Shown here one piece after another: positions 1 through 9,468 of a DNA stretch of 40,372 bases (the first letter of the stretch is position 1; each line of letters opens with the position of its first letter). Origin of the DNA: Pararhodobacter oceanensis (lineage in GTDB: Bacteria; Pseudomonadota; Alphaproteobacteria; Rhodobacterales; Rhodobacteraceae); assembly GCF_003076755.1 (NCBI RefSeq), contig NZ_QDKM01000015.1:1-40372 (forward strand), given 5' to 3'. Under the pieces are notes generated by a model. That model was not told the origin of the DNA. It ran no database searches and worked only from the letters and a program-made list of their open reading frames with translations. Made by a program: the position numbers and the translations under genes.

Positions 1-105
1 GCATCAGGCATCATGTCCCGCGTCAGCGCCAATTCCGAATACTTGAGGTTCGGAATTGACCCTGCCGCTCACAACTGGGGAATTTTCAAACGGCGGTTTT
101 GGGGA
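1..105. mobile_element. IS21-family terminal remnant (probable)
   Basis: The first ~105 bases resemble the end of an IS21-family element. GGGGAATTTTCAAACGGCG near 77-95 is close to the reverse complement of the IS21-like end at 40246-40270 (CGCCGTTTGAATTTTCCCC). The junction with the following gene lies at about 95-120, where recognisable host-gene sequence begins. No transposase is visible, so this is either the tail of an element lying left of the window or a scar. The assignment rests on this short match and on recall of IS21 end structure. Confidence 0.5.
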
Positions 106-1404
106 GATTACATCCGGCGATTACAGAAGGGGCATTACTATTCGCGGTCGGGCGAAAGCCTCGCCTCCTTGAGCCTCGCCAAGCTGGATGAAATCCGCGC
201 CCAGACGATCACAACGGATTGGAGCGCGCAGCTGGTCGAAGGGGCGACGCTGGATGATCTGGATCCCGCGGCCATCGAGCGCGCGCGCAGTGATTTCGCC
301 CTGAAACACCAGAACCGCATTCCCCCTGACGAGGTGCGCGGCTGGTCTGTGGCCACCCTGCTGGACCGTGCCAAGGTCACGCAACGCGGCCAGGTCACCC
401 GCGCGGCTTTGCTGTTGCTGGGACGCGGTGAGAGCGCCCATCTGTTGTCGCCGAATCCTGCCCAGATTACTTGGAAGCTGGTGGGGCAAGAAAGTGCCTA
501 CGAGCATTTCGGTCCGCCGTTCCTTCTGGCGACTTCGCAACTGTATCAACGCATTCGCAATATCCAGCTACGTCTGCTGCCGGATGATGAACTGCTGCCG
601 CATGAGGTGTCGAAATACGATCAGAAGGTCGTGCTGGAGGCACTGCACAATTGCATCGCCCATCAGGATTACCGCCTGAACCAACGGGTGATCGTCACCG
701 AGAAGCCGGATCGGCTGGTCTTCGAGAACGCAGGCCGGTTTTTCGAGGGCATGCCCGAAGATTACGTGCGCGGTGATAAATCGCCCCGTGGCTACCGCAA
801 CCCGTATCTGGTGCAGGCGATGGTCGAGCTGAACATGATCGACCAGATGGGATACGGGATCCAGCAGATGTATGAAACGCAGCGCAGGCGCTATCTGCCG
901 ATGCCGGATTACGAAGTGTCGGATGATGCGGTCGAGATGACGATCTCTGGTGGCGTGGTCGATCCCGCCTATACGCGGGTGCTGATGGAAAATGGCGGAT
1001 TGAAATTGGTTGACGTGCTGGCGCTGGACCGCGTGCAGAAGGGGCTGGAAGTGCCAGACAGCGCGATACAGGCGCTCAAACGCAAGGGGTTAGTTGAGGG
1101 ACGCAAGCCGCGGTTCCGTGTGTCAGCGGCTGTCGCAGCGGCCTCTTCCAAGAAAGTGGATTACATCAAGCATCGTGCGTTCGAAGAGCAACATTATGCG
1201 GATTGGATCGTGCAGTATCTACGAGAGTTCGGCGCCGCCTCACGAAAGGACGTTGATGATCTGCTCTGGGATAAGCTCAGCGATGCGTTGGATGAAACGC
1301 AGAAGAAAAATAAAATAGGTAATATTCTCGGTAGCTTACGGCGTAAGAAAGTGATTTTCAACGCTGGCTCCAAGGCGGTTCCATCATGGAGGCTGTGCGA
1401 ATGA
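13..1404 (+). CDS. AlbA_2/Schlafen-type putative ATP-binding regulator, 5' truncated
   Basis: The 463-residue frame matches ATP-binding proteins with an N-terminal AlbA_2 (Schlafen-like) DNA-binding domain, often annotated as RecG-like or transcriptional regulators. Recognisable family sequence starts only at about residue 39 (KGHYYSRSGESL). The first ~35 codons read through the IS21-like end, so the native N-terminus, with most of the AlbA fold, is missing. The middle has the conserved EALHNCIAHQDY block (residues ~209-220) and the GYGIQQMYETQ block typical of the GHKL-like part. The C-terminal ~130 residues look like winged-helix DNA-binding sequence. It lies 61 bp upstream of res. Such genes often sit between mod and res in type III restriction loci, so it was probably an accessory or control gene of that system. 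It is likely non-functional or altered because of the lost 5' end. Confidence 0.7.
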   Translation: MSRVSANSEYLRFGIDPAAHNWGIFKRRFWGDYIRRLQKGHYYSRSGESLASLSLAKLDEIRAQTITTDWSAQLVEGATLDDLDPAAIERARSDFALKHQNRIPPDEVRGWSVATLLDRAKVTQRGQVTRAALLLLGRGESAHLLSPNPAQITWKLVGQESAYEHFGPPFLLATSQLYQRIRNIQLRLLPDDELLPHEVSKYDQKVVLEALHNCIAHQDYRLNQRVIVTEKPDRLVFENAGRFFEGMPEDYVRGDKSPRGYRNPYLVQAMVELNMIDQMGYGIQQMYETQRRRYLPMPDYEVSDDAVEMTISGGVVDPAYTRVLMENGGLKLVDVLALDRVQKGLEVPDSAIQALKRKGLVEGRKPRFRVSAAVAAASSKKVDYIKHRAFEEQHYADWIVQYLREFGAASRKDVDDLLWDKLSDALDETQKKNKIGNILGSLRRKKVIFNAGSKAVPSWRLCE

Positions 1405-1465
1405 AACGGGAACATTCTACGAAAGAAGTTACGAAAGAAGCGCCTCGTTTACGAAAGAGACTGCC

Positions 1466-4400
1466 ATGAAAATCAAATTCAAATCGCAGCCCTACCAGAC
1501 GCAGGCCGTGGATGCGGTTGTTGAATGCTTTGCAGGTCAACCTCGTCAGGATCCGTTGAAATACACCGTTGATCCTGGGGCCGCGGCTCAGTCCCAGATG
1601 GAAGTTGAAGGCTTTGGAAATGGGGCTATCAAGCTGACTGAAGACGGATTGCTGGAGAACATCACCAAGGTTCAACGTCTTGCGATGCTGCCGCTTTCAG
1701 ACAGCTTGAGCTATTTTGCGGATGACAAAGGCAAAAAGAAGCCTGCTAGCTATAAACCCGGTGCGACGGTCAATCTGGACGTTGAGATGGAGACCGGCAC
1801 GGGCAAAACCTATGTCTACATCAAGACGATGTTCGAGCTGCACAAGCGTTATGGCTGGTCAAAGTTCATCATCATGGTGCCCAGCGTGGCTATCCGTGAA
1901 GGGGTGGCAAAGTCGATCGAGATGACCGCCGAGCATTTTCAGCAGGAATACGGCAAGAAGGTCCGTTCCTTCGTCTACAATTCGAAACGTTTGCACGAGC
2001 TGGAGAGCTTTTCGTCGGATTCTGGCATCAACGTTATGGTGATCAATGTGCAGGCGTTCAACGCGTCTGGGGCAGATAACCGGCGGATCTATGATGAGTT
2101 GGACGATTTCCAGTCGCGCAGGCCGATTGACGTAATTGCCAAGAACCGGCCAATCTTGATCTTGGATGAGCCGCAGAAAATGGAGGGGCCGGCGACGCAA
2201 ACGGCACTCCCGAAGTTCAACCCATTGTTCATCATACGTTATTCCGCGACCCATCGCACAGTCCATAACAAGGTGCATCGTTTGGACGCCGTGGATGCCT
2301 TCAACCAGAAGCTGGTCAAGAAGATCCGTGTCCATGGTGTGGAAACAAAGGGCCTAAGCGGAACCAATCCATACCTGTTTCTGCATCGGATCGACACGTC
2401 CAGCGCATCCCCAGTGGCTTTCGTCGATATCGAGGTAAAGACCAAGACTGGCATCAAACGGGTGCACCGCAAGCTGGAACAGGGGCGTGATCTGTTCGAT
2501 TTGTCGAAGGGACTGGAAGTCTACCGCGGTTTCACGGTCAGCAACATCGATGCGCGCGACGATACAGTTCACTTTACCAATGGTGATGTGCTGCACGCCG
2601 GTGAGGCATCGGGCGATGTGACGGAGCGCGATATCCGCCGGATCCAGATCCGCGAAACGATTGCCGCGCATATCGATCGCGAGCAGGTGTTGTTTGCGCG
2701 TGGCGTTAAAGTTCTGTCGCTCTTCTTTATCGACGAGGTCGTGAAGTATCGGGACTACGATCAGGATGACGATAAAGGGGAATACGCTCGCGTATTCGAA
2801 GAAGAATACACCCAGGCAGTCGCCGATCTGCTGAGTGAACTGCCTTTGGAGAGTGTCGAATATCGTAAACACCTTGAAGGAATCGATGTTTGCAAGACCC
2901 ACCGAGGTTACTTTTCGATCGACAAAAAGGGGCGGATGACGGATCCGAAGGCGGCCGCGCGCGGAGAGCTTGCCGGGCAATCGACTGAGCCCAGCGACTA
3001 TGATCTCATCCTGAAGGACAAAGAGCGACTGCTATCATTTGACGAGCCAACGCGGTTTATTTTCTCCCACTCTGCCCTGAGGGAGGGATGGGACAACCCC
3101 AATGTCTTTGTGATGTGCATGCTCAAGCACAACGAGAGCCAAAACACGATTTCGCGCCGCCAGGAGGTTGGCCGGGGCTTGAGGATTGCCGTCAACCGGA
3201 ACGGTGAACGGATGGATCATCCCGCCACTGTGCATGACATCAATGTGCTGACTGTCGTTGCATCCGAGAGCTACAAAGGTTTTGTGACTGGACTGCAAAA
3301 AGAGATAGCGGAAAATCTTTCTGCCCGCCCTCAATTGGCAGATGCTGACTACTTCGAGGGGAAATCTCTAAAGACCGGCGATCTGGAGTTGGTGCTGGAC
3401 AAAAAGCTGGCCAAAAGTCTTGAGAGATTCTTGATTAAGAACGACTACGTGGATGAAGATGGTCACATCACCGAAGCCTATCACGAAGCGCGCCAGTCCG
3501 AAGTGCTAGCCGCGTTGCCGGAAGGCCTTGAAGCACATAGGGATGCAGCTTTTGCGTTGATAGATACGGTGTTCAGTAGCGCCGCCCTCAATGGCATGCT
3601 GAGCAATGGGCGTGCTCCGAAGAAAAACAAACTGAACGACAATTTCGACCGCAAAGAATTTCAAGAACTATGGCGGCGCATCAATCGTAAGGCCGTTTAT
3701 CAGGTCGATTTCGACAGCGCCGCCCTGGTCAAAAGCTGCATTGACCGACTGGAACGGGACCTGTCGGTTGCGCCGCTGCAATACTTGGTGACTGAAGGCA
3801 CGCTGTCTGATGGTGTCACGGATGAGCAATTTCGCTCGGGCGACGCCTTTGTTCAACGGAAGCTTCGCACCGAAACGGGGACCAGTGCTCATTCTCGTGT
3901 TTCCTATGATGTGATCGGTGCAATTTGCGAGAATACGGACCTGACACGCCGGACAGTCGGTGAAATTCTCGGCGGTATTCAGGCTGTTAAATTTGCTGAA
4001 TTTGCAAAGAATCCCGAACAGTTCATCGCCGACGCGTCGCATATGATCCAGGAGCAGAAGGCGACTGCAATTATCGAAAAGCTGACCTATGATGCATTAG
4101 AAGAGCGGTATTCATCTGAACTGTTCACAGCGGGAGAGACCGGTAATGACTTCAAAAAGGCCACTGATAAGCTGAAAAACCACGTTTATGACTATGCCAT
4201 AGTTGATTCCAAGGTTGAACGCGAGTTTGTTAAGGATCTCGATACCAGCTCGGAAGTAATCATCTATTCAAAACTGCCACGAGGGTTCCTCATTCCCACC
4301 CCTGTGGGCGACTATAATCCTGACTGGGCGATCGCGTTCAAAGAGGGAGGGGTTAAGCATCTATATTTCGTTGCTGAAACGAAGTCTGACTTGCCGTCAA

Positions 4401-4549
4401 TGAAAATGCGCGAGCTTGAACAAACCAAGATTAAATGCGCGCGCAAGTTCTTTGACGAAATTGGCAGGCGGATCAACGAAGATCAGGTGAAATATGATGT
4501 CGTGACCAACTATTCAGACTTGATGAGGCTAGTTAAGGTTACCGAATAA
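1466..4549 (+). CDS. res: Type III restriction-modification system, restriction subunit
   Basis: The 1027-residue protein is a full-length Res subunit, an ATP-dependent translocase/nuclease that cuts DNA when paired with its Mod methyltransferase. An SF2 helicase core follows the N-terminal PYQTQAVDAV motif. Walker A is at residues ~109-115 (ETGTGKT), and motif II is the DEPQ variant at 234-237, characteristic of type III Res. A later helicase motif SRRQEVGRGLR is also present. The C-terminus carries a PD-(D/E)xK nuclease signature: NPDW with Asp953, then Glu971-Thr-Lys973. All key residues are present and the frame is intact. No mod gene is in the window. It would be expected upstream, beyond the truncated AlbA gene, or may have been lost to the IS21 event. 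A lone Res would be inactive. Confidence 0.93.
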   Translation: MKIKFKSQPYQTQAVDAVVECFAGQPRQDPLKYTVDPGAAAQSQMEVEGFGNGAIKLTEDGLLENITKVQRLAMLPLSDSLSYFADDKGKKKPASYKPGATVNLDVEMETGTGKTYVYIKTMFELHKRYGWSKFIIMVPSVAIREGVAKSIEMTAEHFQQEYGKKVRSFVYNSKRLHELESFSSDSGINVMVINVQAFNASGADNRRIYDELDDFQSRRPIDVIAKNRPILILDEPQKMEGPATQTALPKFNPLFIIRYSATHRTVHNKVHRLDAVDAFNQKLVKKIRVHGVETKGLSGTNPYLFLHRIDTSSASPVAFVDIEVKTKTGIKRVHRKLEQGRDLFDLSKGLEVYRGFTVSNIDARDDTVHFTNGDVLHAGEASGDVTERDIRRIQIRETIAAHIDREQVLFARGVKVLSLFFIDEVVKYRDYDQDDDKGEYARVFEEEYTQAVADLLSELPLESVEYRKHLEGIDVCKTHRGYFSIDKKGRMTDPKAAARGELAGQSTEPSDYDLILKDKERLLSFDEPTRFIFSHSALREGWDNPNVFVMCMLKHNESQNTISRRQEVGRGLRIAVNRNGERMDHPATVHDINVLTVVASESYKGFVTGLQKEIAENLSARPQLADADYFEGKSLKTGDLELVLDKKLAKSLERFLIKNDYVDEDGHITEAYHEARQSEVLAALPEGLEAHRDAAFALIDTVFSSAALNGMLSNGRAPKKNKLNDNFDRKEFQELWRRINRKAVYQVDFDSAALVKSCIDRLERDLSVAPLQYLVTEGTLSDGVTDEQFRSGDAFVQRKLRTETGTSAHSRVSYDVIGAICENTDLTRRTVGEILGGIQAVKFAEFAKNPEQFIADASHMIQEQKATAIIEKLTYDALEERYSSELFTAGETGNDFKKATDKLKNHVYDYAIVDSKVEREFVKDLDTSSEVIIYSKLPRGFLIPTPVGDYNPDWAIAFKEGGVKHLYFVAETKSDLPSMKMRELEQTKIKCARKFFDEIGRRINEDQVKYDVVTNYSDLMRLVKVTE

Positions 4550-4617
4550 AAAACTATTTCTCCGCTGGTCTTCGCTGCATTGTCGAGGTCCGGTATGTGA
4601 TGTGCCTTGCAAAAGCG

Positions 4618-4718
4618 TGTCGCGTTCAATGAGATTCCAGCATTCACCTGTTAGCGTGAGGCAGTGTTGGCAACCCCAACGCGCTCACGCTAACAGGTGA
4701 ACTCAATTGGGCGCGACA
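4618..4718. other. Large inverted repeat between convergent res and integrase genes
   Basis: A perfect 18-bp inverted repeat has arms at 4643-4660 (TTCACCTGTTAGCGTGAG) and 4684-4701, around a 23-nt loop that can itself form GTTGG/CCAAC. Outer arms at 4618-4633 and 4702-4718 pair again, with TGTCGCG/CGCGACA and further pairs with one bulge and G-T wobbles. The whole is a ~100-nt cruciform or hairpin. It lies between the 3' ends of res and the integrase gene, so a bidirectional terminator is the simplest reading, although no T-tract follows. A recombination or replication site is possible. Apart from this, 4550-4854 shows nothing coding. Confidence 0.75.
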
Positions 4719-4854
4719 TGCCCTAATCCGTGTTGAAAAAAGGGCTTCACACCAAACAGGGGAGGTGATTTAAGCTGGCTTTCTATTTTGGAAGCAGTAG
4801 CTGGTGCTGCCAAGTTACGCCTGCGTTGAGCTATAATTTCCCTCTCGATTATAT

Positions 4855-6447
4855 TCATCGCGAAAGGTCATAGTCGGGCAAGGCGTCAATAGCTTTGACT
4901 TTCGCCTTGAGGGTCACGTCACCGTAGCCGTCGCCTGCTGTGCGTCCAGCATGTCCTTGTATGGCGTCGATAACGCGGTCTGAAATCCCAAGCTCGCGCG
5001 CAGTTGTTTTTAGTCTGTGCCTCCAGGCGTGGTTCGGCTGCACTCCTTCAGGTGCGATTTTCGAACGGCGTAGCCACTTTGCCAGTTCATCTGAAACGCT
5101 CGCCGAAGCCGTCGCATACTTCTCCGGATCGCTAGCGCCGTGGAACAACGGTCCGTCGTCCGCAGCATTCACAAAATTGATGAACCCGAGGACGATGATC
5201 TGCCGATGAAGTGGCACATCCCTCCAGCCACCAGCCTTAACTGTGCCTGCGTCGGGGGTAATGCGCATGATCCAGTTATCGCCTTCTTGGCGTATGTCTT
5301 GCTTGCGAAGCTGCGTGATCTCAGAAATCCTGGCACCAGAAAATGCACAAAGAAGTGGCGCCCACCGCTTTGCTGCTGTCATGTGTGAGGTTTCTCGGAC
5401 GAAGCCAAATTGGTTTGCCTTTGGCTGATGTGCGAGAGAGGCCCTTAAGACTGCGAGGGCCTCGACGTCGGTGAACCCGCGCTCTCGCCCTTGCGTTCTA
5501 CGAGGCTTTGGTTGCCGAACAGACGCAGCGACGTTTTCGCTTAAGCGGTCATTCTCGTGTGCCCATTTGAACAATGAGCGAATCGTCGAAAGATATATTC
5601 CGCTGACGGTTGTCGGACTTAGCTGGCAAACGTTGAGTAAATGGTCGCGCCACGAGAGCAGATCTTTCTTCGTGATCCGACTCGCGTCATCGTGCTTCAA
5701 GAATCGGCGTAGGTTTTTAAGCACTGGCTCCTGACGCTTGCCGCCATCTCTAATAAACCCGGCTTGAACCCGTGATGCGAGATAATCCGTCCAAAGATTT
5801 GACAAGCTCACCGGCTCGGGTTTTTCAGAGATAGTGTCGAAGTTTGCGAGAAAAGGATGCCCTACGGTTCCTGAGAAATCCCCCTCATCGCGCTCGACAA
5901 CCCTCGAAAGCGCCTCGAATTCAGCGATGCACAGTGCGCGCGCTAGGCTGCGCCACGCATCTGAAGGTCGTGTCACATTCGTATTCCCCTGGCGCCGATA
6001 GTGCTCAATCCAACCTCCTGCAAGTGCATGCAGGCGGTCGTCGGGCAATTTCCCCGCGATTGCGTCTCGAAGTTCCCCGACAAGCATGTCATCCAAACCG
6101 ATAGATGCATAGCGAACGTCGTTTCTCAGTTCCTCATCAAAAGAAAGGCGTCCTTGATAGTGGTGTGCTGCCATCTCTTGGGCGGACAACGGGAAGATAG
6201 CGCCGCGGACCTCGGCAGAATTGAGATTTGCCTTGCGTTCGGCTGTCGCAATCTCTCGCTGCAGGCGAGCGACAGCAGCGGAATGTTCTCGCAAAGCAAT
6301 TCGACGATCACTGCCAAGAGCTTCAATAAGCTCTGTTCGCGGTTCGTCGAGATACGGCCGTAACCGCTCTGGGACAGCAACTCGAGCATAGAATCGCCCG
6401 CTCTTCTCTTTCCAATACCGCAACTTTCCTGCCATGCTGCCCACCAC
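4855..6447 (-). CDS. Tyrosine-type site-specific integrase
   Basis: This 530-residue phage/island integrase has an N-terminal SAM-like/arm-binding region (GRFYARVAVPERLRPYL) and a core-binding domain around residues 215-320. The C-terminal catalytic domain carries Arg373 (SGARISEI), His473-Ala-Trp-Arg476 and nucleophile Tyr508 (GDGYGDV). It is complete. The gene starts 77 bp from the 3' end of the tRNA(CAU) gene and reads away from it, the usual arrangement for an integrase that inserted its island into a tRNA 3' end. The start at 6447 gives MVGSMAGKL. An internal Met five codons in is an alternative. The island it mobilised should extend left, over res and past the window edge. No second copy of the tRNA 3' end is visible in the window. 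Confidence 0.93.
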   Translation of the reverse strand: MVGSMAGKLRYWKEKSGRFYARVAVPERLRPYLDEPRTELIEALGSDRRIALREHSAAVARLQREIATAERKANLNSAEVRGAIFPLSAQEMAAHHYQGRLSFDEELRNDVRYASIGLDDMLVGELRDAIAGKLPDDRLHALAGGWIEHYRRQGNTNVTRPSDAWRSLARALCIAEFEALSRVVERDEGDFSGTVGHPFLANFDTISEKPEPVSLSNLWTDYLASRVQAGFIRDGGKRQEPVLKNLRRFLKHDDASRITKKDLLSWRDHLLNVCQLSPTTVSGIYLSTIRSLFKWAHENDRLSENVAASVRQPKPRRTQGRERGFTDVEALAVLRASLAHQPKANQFGFVRETSHMTAAKRWAPLLCAFSGARISEITQLRKQDIRQEGDNWIMRITPDAGTVKAGGWRDVPLHRQIIVLGFINFVNAADDGPLFHGASDPEKYATASASVSDELAKWLRRSKIAPEGVQPNHAWRHRLKTTARELGISDRVIDAIQGHAGRTAGDGYGDVTLKAKVKAIDALPDYDLSR

Positions 6448-6524
6448 TTTGGAACCAATTCTGGCACAGAAAATGGCACAACGCTCTGATTTGCAAGCAA
6501 TTGTTTTGATTCAATCGGTTGCAT

Positions 6525-6600
6525 TGGTAGGCCCGGAGGGATTCGAACCCCCAGCCAAGGCGTTATGAGCGCCCTGCTCTAACCATTGAGCTACAGGCCC
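6525..6600 (-). tRNA. tRNA with CAU anticodon, probably tRNA-Ile2 (lysidine type)
   Basis: A complete 76-nt cloverleaf lies on the minus strand. The acceptor is GGGCCTG/CGGGCCT, followed by encoded ACCA. The D arm is GCTC/GAGC, the anticodon stem GGGCG/CGCCT encloses loop CTCATAA (anticodon CAU), and the T arm has the TTCGAAT loop. CAU may be elongator Met or the Ile2 species whose C34 is modified to lysidine. The GCGCTCATAACGC stem-loop resembles alphaproteobacterial Ile2, so I favour Ile, but automatic tools often call it Met. Its 3' end is the probable attachment site of the neighbouring integrase. Confidence 0.92.
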
Positions 6601-6766
6601 AGCCAGCCTCTGAGTAGCAGGTTGAGCATGGCCGTCAAGAACCGGTGTTGGCGCGCGGGCGATACCACCGGCGGTTGGGGAATGGCCGCGCGGGTGGGGT
6701 GATGGCGTCGATAGCTGCCTGCCATGTGCAATATCGCCGCCCTGCATTATAGTTAACGCCGCCCCT

Positions 6767-8299
6767 GTGTTCGCGTGGATTCGCTGTATGAACTGCCTGC
6801 CCCTGTCTGTCGCCCTGATCGCACTGGCCGTGGCTCCTTGGGCGCTGGCCGATCCGCTGCCCGATCCCCCGCCCAATCCCTTGCCCGCCGATCCCCTGCC
6901 CGAACCACTGCCCGCCCCTCTACCCGAAGCGCCGCCCGAACTGGCCGAAGACACCACCGAGGACACCGCCGAGGACGGCAGAGAGGACGGTTTTCTGTCC
7001 GAAGCCGACGATCCTACCCTCTATGCCTATCTGCGCCCCGAGGGGGTGGAGGTGATCAACTACGGAGTGCTGCTGGACGGCATCTATGGCGAGATATTCG
7101 CGGTGCAAACCGCGCTGAACGCAGCGCTTGAGACCTGCGAGATGGAGCTGCGGGTCGAGACCGATGGCGCGTTCGGCTTTGGCACGCGCGCGGCGATCCG
7201 GCAGTTGACCAGCTGCGATGATATCCGCGCGCAGCTACCGCGCAATTCCGCCGCCCGCGACGGCGCCGTGACCCGCGCGCTGTGGCAGGCACTGCTGCCC
7301 GAACGGCCCGTCCCCGGCCCCTATCAGCGTATGCAAGCGATCCTGCAAGCCTTTGAAGACACGCCGTTTCAAGCGCCCGCGCAGTGGAACTTCTGCCAGA
7401 ATGCGCCGGTCTATGACCCACAGGAAGACCAGCTTGACTGCTATTCCAACGACAGTTCCTCGTATCTGACATGGGGGCCGCATGGGGCGACGGCGGGCTG
7501 GGGGCAGGAGTTGCTGATCATCCTCGCGCAGGTCGACGCGCAGCATTCCGCGCTGATCGACGCGGCCTTTGGCGATGAGGCCGCGGCGGTGCGGCGCAGC
7601 ACCCATCTGGGCCGACGACTGCATCCTGTGCTCGACCGCGAGGTGATCGACGACAGCGAGGTCGAACGCTATCTATGCAGCGTGTTCATCGACCCCGCGC
7701 GGCGCGAGATCTGGGCCGAGGGCTTCGCCAATCTGGCCGCCAGCGCGCAGGTGCGCGAGATCTATACCGCGCTGTTTCGGGCCAATAATTTCGATGGTGG
7801 CAAGATATTCACCCTGCTGCGGGCCTGGCGCTCGGTGGGGCTGGAGCCGACCGAGATCGACTTCGGCTTTTTCATGGACCGCGCCGCGCATAGTTCGGTC
7901 CGGTTCTCCACCTATATTGCCGCGCTGGAGCGGATTCGCGCGCGCAACGGCGGCTTTCCCAGCCCGGCCGAGATCCGCCGCCAGATTTCGCGCGATATCC
8001 GCCCGCGCAACCGTGAGCAGCGGCTGCAACGACTGGGCCGCGATGTGGCCTTCTATTATGATGCGCTGCAGGCGGAGTTGAACACCTATGAGCGCCGCGC
8101 ATGGCGCAATCGCGGGCGGCGGCGCGCGGCGGCCATCGGGTTGAGCGATGACCGCCCCGCACCCGAGATCGCCTTTGTTCCGAACCTGATCTGGACGCCC
8201 GATGGCAGCGCCCCCTTGACCGCCGAGGAGCGCGATATCTGCCCCGAGGTGGTGCTCAACCCGCGCCCGCAATCGGCCTCGCCCGAGTATCGCCGCTGA
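6767..8299 (+). CDS. Secreted proline-rich protein with a peptidoglycan-binding-like segment
   Basis: The family is not recognised. The N-terminus is a signal peptide (LPLSVALIALAVAPWALA, cleavage expected near ALA-DP), so the product is probably periplasmic. Next comes an acidic, proline-rich linker (residues ~29-75) built on repeats such as DPLP and EPLP. Around residues 115-150, ALNAALETCEM...TDGAFGFGTRAAIRQL resembles the PG_binding_1 fold (tDG-fG-gTraAi). The rest (~160-510) is mostly helical, with conserved-looking Cys and Trp but no catalytic motif that I can name. Start choice is uncertain: GTG at 6767 gives an arginine-containing n-region, while ATG at 6788 begins MNCLPLSV. Neither has a clear ribosome binding site. 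It stands alone between a tRNA and purM. Confidence 0.7.
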   Translation: MFAWIRCMNCLPLSVALIALAVAPWALADPLPDPPPNPLPADPLPEPLPAPLPEAPPELAEDTTEDTAEDGREDGFLSEADDPTLYAYLRPEGVEVINYGVLLDGIYGEIFAVQTALNAALETCEMELRVETDGAFGFGTRAAIRQLTSCDDIRAQLPRNSAARDGAVTRALWQALLPERPVPGPYQRMQAILQAFEDTPFQAPAQWNFCQNAPVYDPQEDQLDCYSNDSSSYLTWGPHGATAGWGQELLIILAQVDAQHSALIDAAFGDEAAAVRRSTHLGRRLHPVLDREVIDDSEVERYLCSVFIDPARREIWAEGFANLAASAQVREIYTALFRANNFDGGKIFTLLRAWRSVGLEPTEIDFGFFMDRAAHSSVRFSTYIAALERIRARNGGFPSPAEIRRQISRDIRPRNREQRLQRLGRDVAFYYDALQAELNTYERRAWRNRGRRRAAAIGLSDDRPAPEIAFVPNLIWTPDGSAPLTAEERDICPEVVLNPRPQSASPEYRR

Positions 8300-8424
8300 T
8301 CCGCGGGATGATCCCGCCCCTGCGCCCACTGCCGCGCGCAGAGAGCGCAAACAGTGGTAATGGCGCATTGAAGCCCGCGGCATGATACGGTAACGCAGCG
8401 GCAGATTTGGCCCGGGAGTGCGAT

Positions 8425-9468
8425 ATGAGCAATAAAGACGAGCTGACCTATGCGCAGGCAGGGGTGGATATCGACGCAGGCAACGCGCTGGTCGACCGGA
8501 TCAAACCGGCGGCGAAACGCACCGCACGGTCGGGCACGATGGCCGGATTGGGCGGCTTTGGCGCGCTGTTTGATCTCAAGGCCGCGGGCTATGATGATCC
8601 GGTGCTGGTGGCAGCGACCGACGGGGTGGGCACCAAGCTGCGCATCGCGATTGACACCGGCGTGGTCGACAGCATCGGCATTGATCTGGTCGCCATGTGC
8701 GTCAATGATCTGGTCTGCCAAGGCGCCGAGCCTTTGTTTTTCCTCGATTATTTCGCCACCGGCAAGCTGGATGTCGATCAGGCCGCAACGATCATCGAAG
8801 GCATTGCCGAGGGCTGCGCGCAATCGGGTTGCGCGCTGATCGGCGGCGAGACTGCCGAGATGCCGGGGATGTATCACAAGGGTGATTTCGATCTCGCCGG
8901 TTTTGCCGTTGGCGCGATGGAACGCGGCGCGGAGCTGCCTGCGGGCGTGGCGGCGGGCGATGTGCTCTTGGGCCTCGCCTCCAACGGGGTGCATTCCAAC
9001 GGCTATTCCTTGGTGCGCAAAGTGGTCGAAAAGGCCGGGTTGGGCTGGGCTGATCCTTCGCCGTTCAGCGAGGGCACGCTGGGCGAGGCATTGCTGGCGC
9101 CGACGCGGCTTTATGTCAAACAGGCGCTGGCGGCGCTGCGGGCCGGCGGCGTGCATGCGCTGGCCCATATCACCGGCGGCGGGCTGACCGAGAACCTGCC
9201 GCGCGTGCTGCCCGAGGGTTTGGGCGCCGATATCGACCTTGGCGCATGGGATCTGCCGCCGGTGTTTGACTGGCTGGCGCGCGAGGCAAATCTCTCCGAG
9301 GCGGAACTGCTGAAAACCTTCAACTCCGGCATCGGCATGATCGTTGTCGTCGAGGCCGGTCGCGCCGAGGCATTGACCGCATTGCTAGAAGAACACGGCG
9401 AGACCGTCAGCCGCTTGGGCGAAGTCACCGCCACAGCGGGCGTGCGTTACTCGGGGTCCATCCTGTGA
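8425..9468 (+). CDS. purM: Phosphoribosylformylglycinamidine cyclo-ligase (AIR synthetase)
   Basis: PurM closes the imidazole ring of FGAM to AIR using ATP, the fifth step of purine synthesis in the cytosol. The 347-residue protein has the family's normal length and motifs: [12 protein letters not shown] at residues ~63-74 (ATP and Mg binding), [11 protein letters not shown] at ~140-150 and [10 protein letters not shown] at ~251-260. The start is taken at ATG 8425 ([13 protein letters not shown]), which has GGGAG about 8 bases upstream. An in-frame TTG at 8407 extends the frame but lacks support. The stop overlaps the purN start by four bases (GTGA), indicating translational coupling. Confidence 0.97.
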   Translation: MSNKDELTYAQAGVDIDAGNALVDRIKPAAKRTARSGTMAGLGGFGALFDLKAAGYDDPVLVAATDGVGTKLRIAIDTGVVDSIGIDLVAMCVNDLVCQGAEPLFFLDYFATGKLDVDQAATIIEGIAEGCAQSGCALIGGETAEMPGMYHKGDFDLAGFAVGAMERGAELPAGVAAGDVLLGLASNGVHSNGYSLVRKVVEKAGLGWADPSPFSEGTLGEALLAPTRLYVKQALAALRAGGVHALAHITGGGLTENLPRVLPEGLGADIDLGAWDLPPVFDWLAREANLSEAELLKTFNSGIGMIVVVEAGRAEALTALLEEHGETVSRLGEVTATAGVRYSGSIL

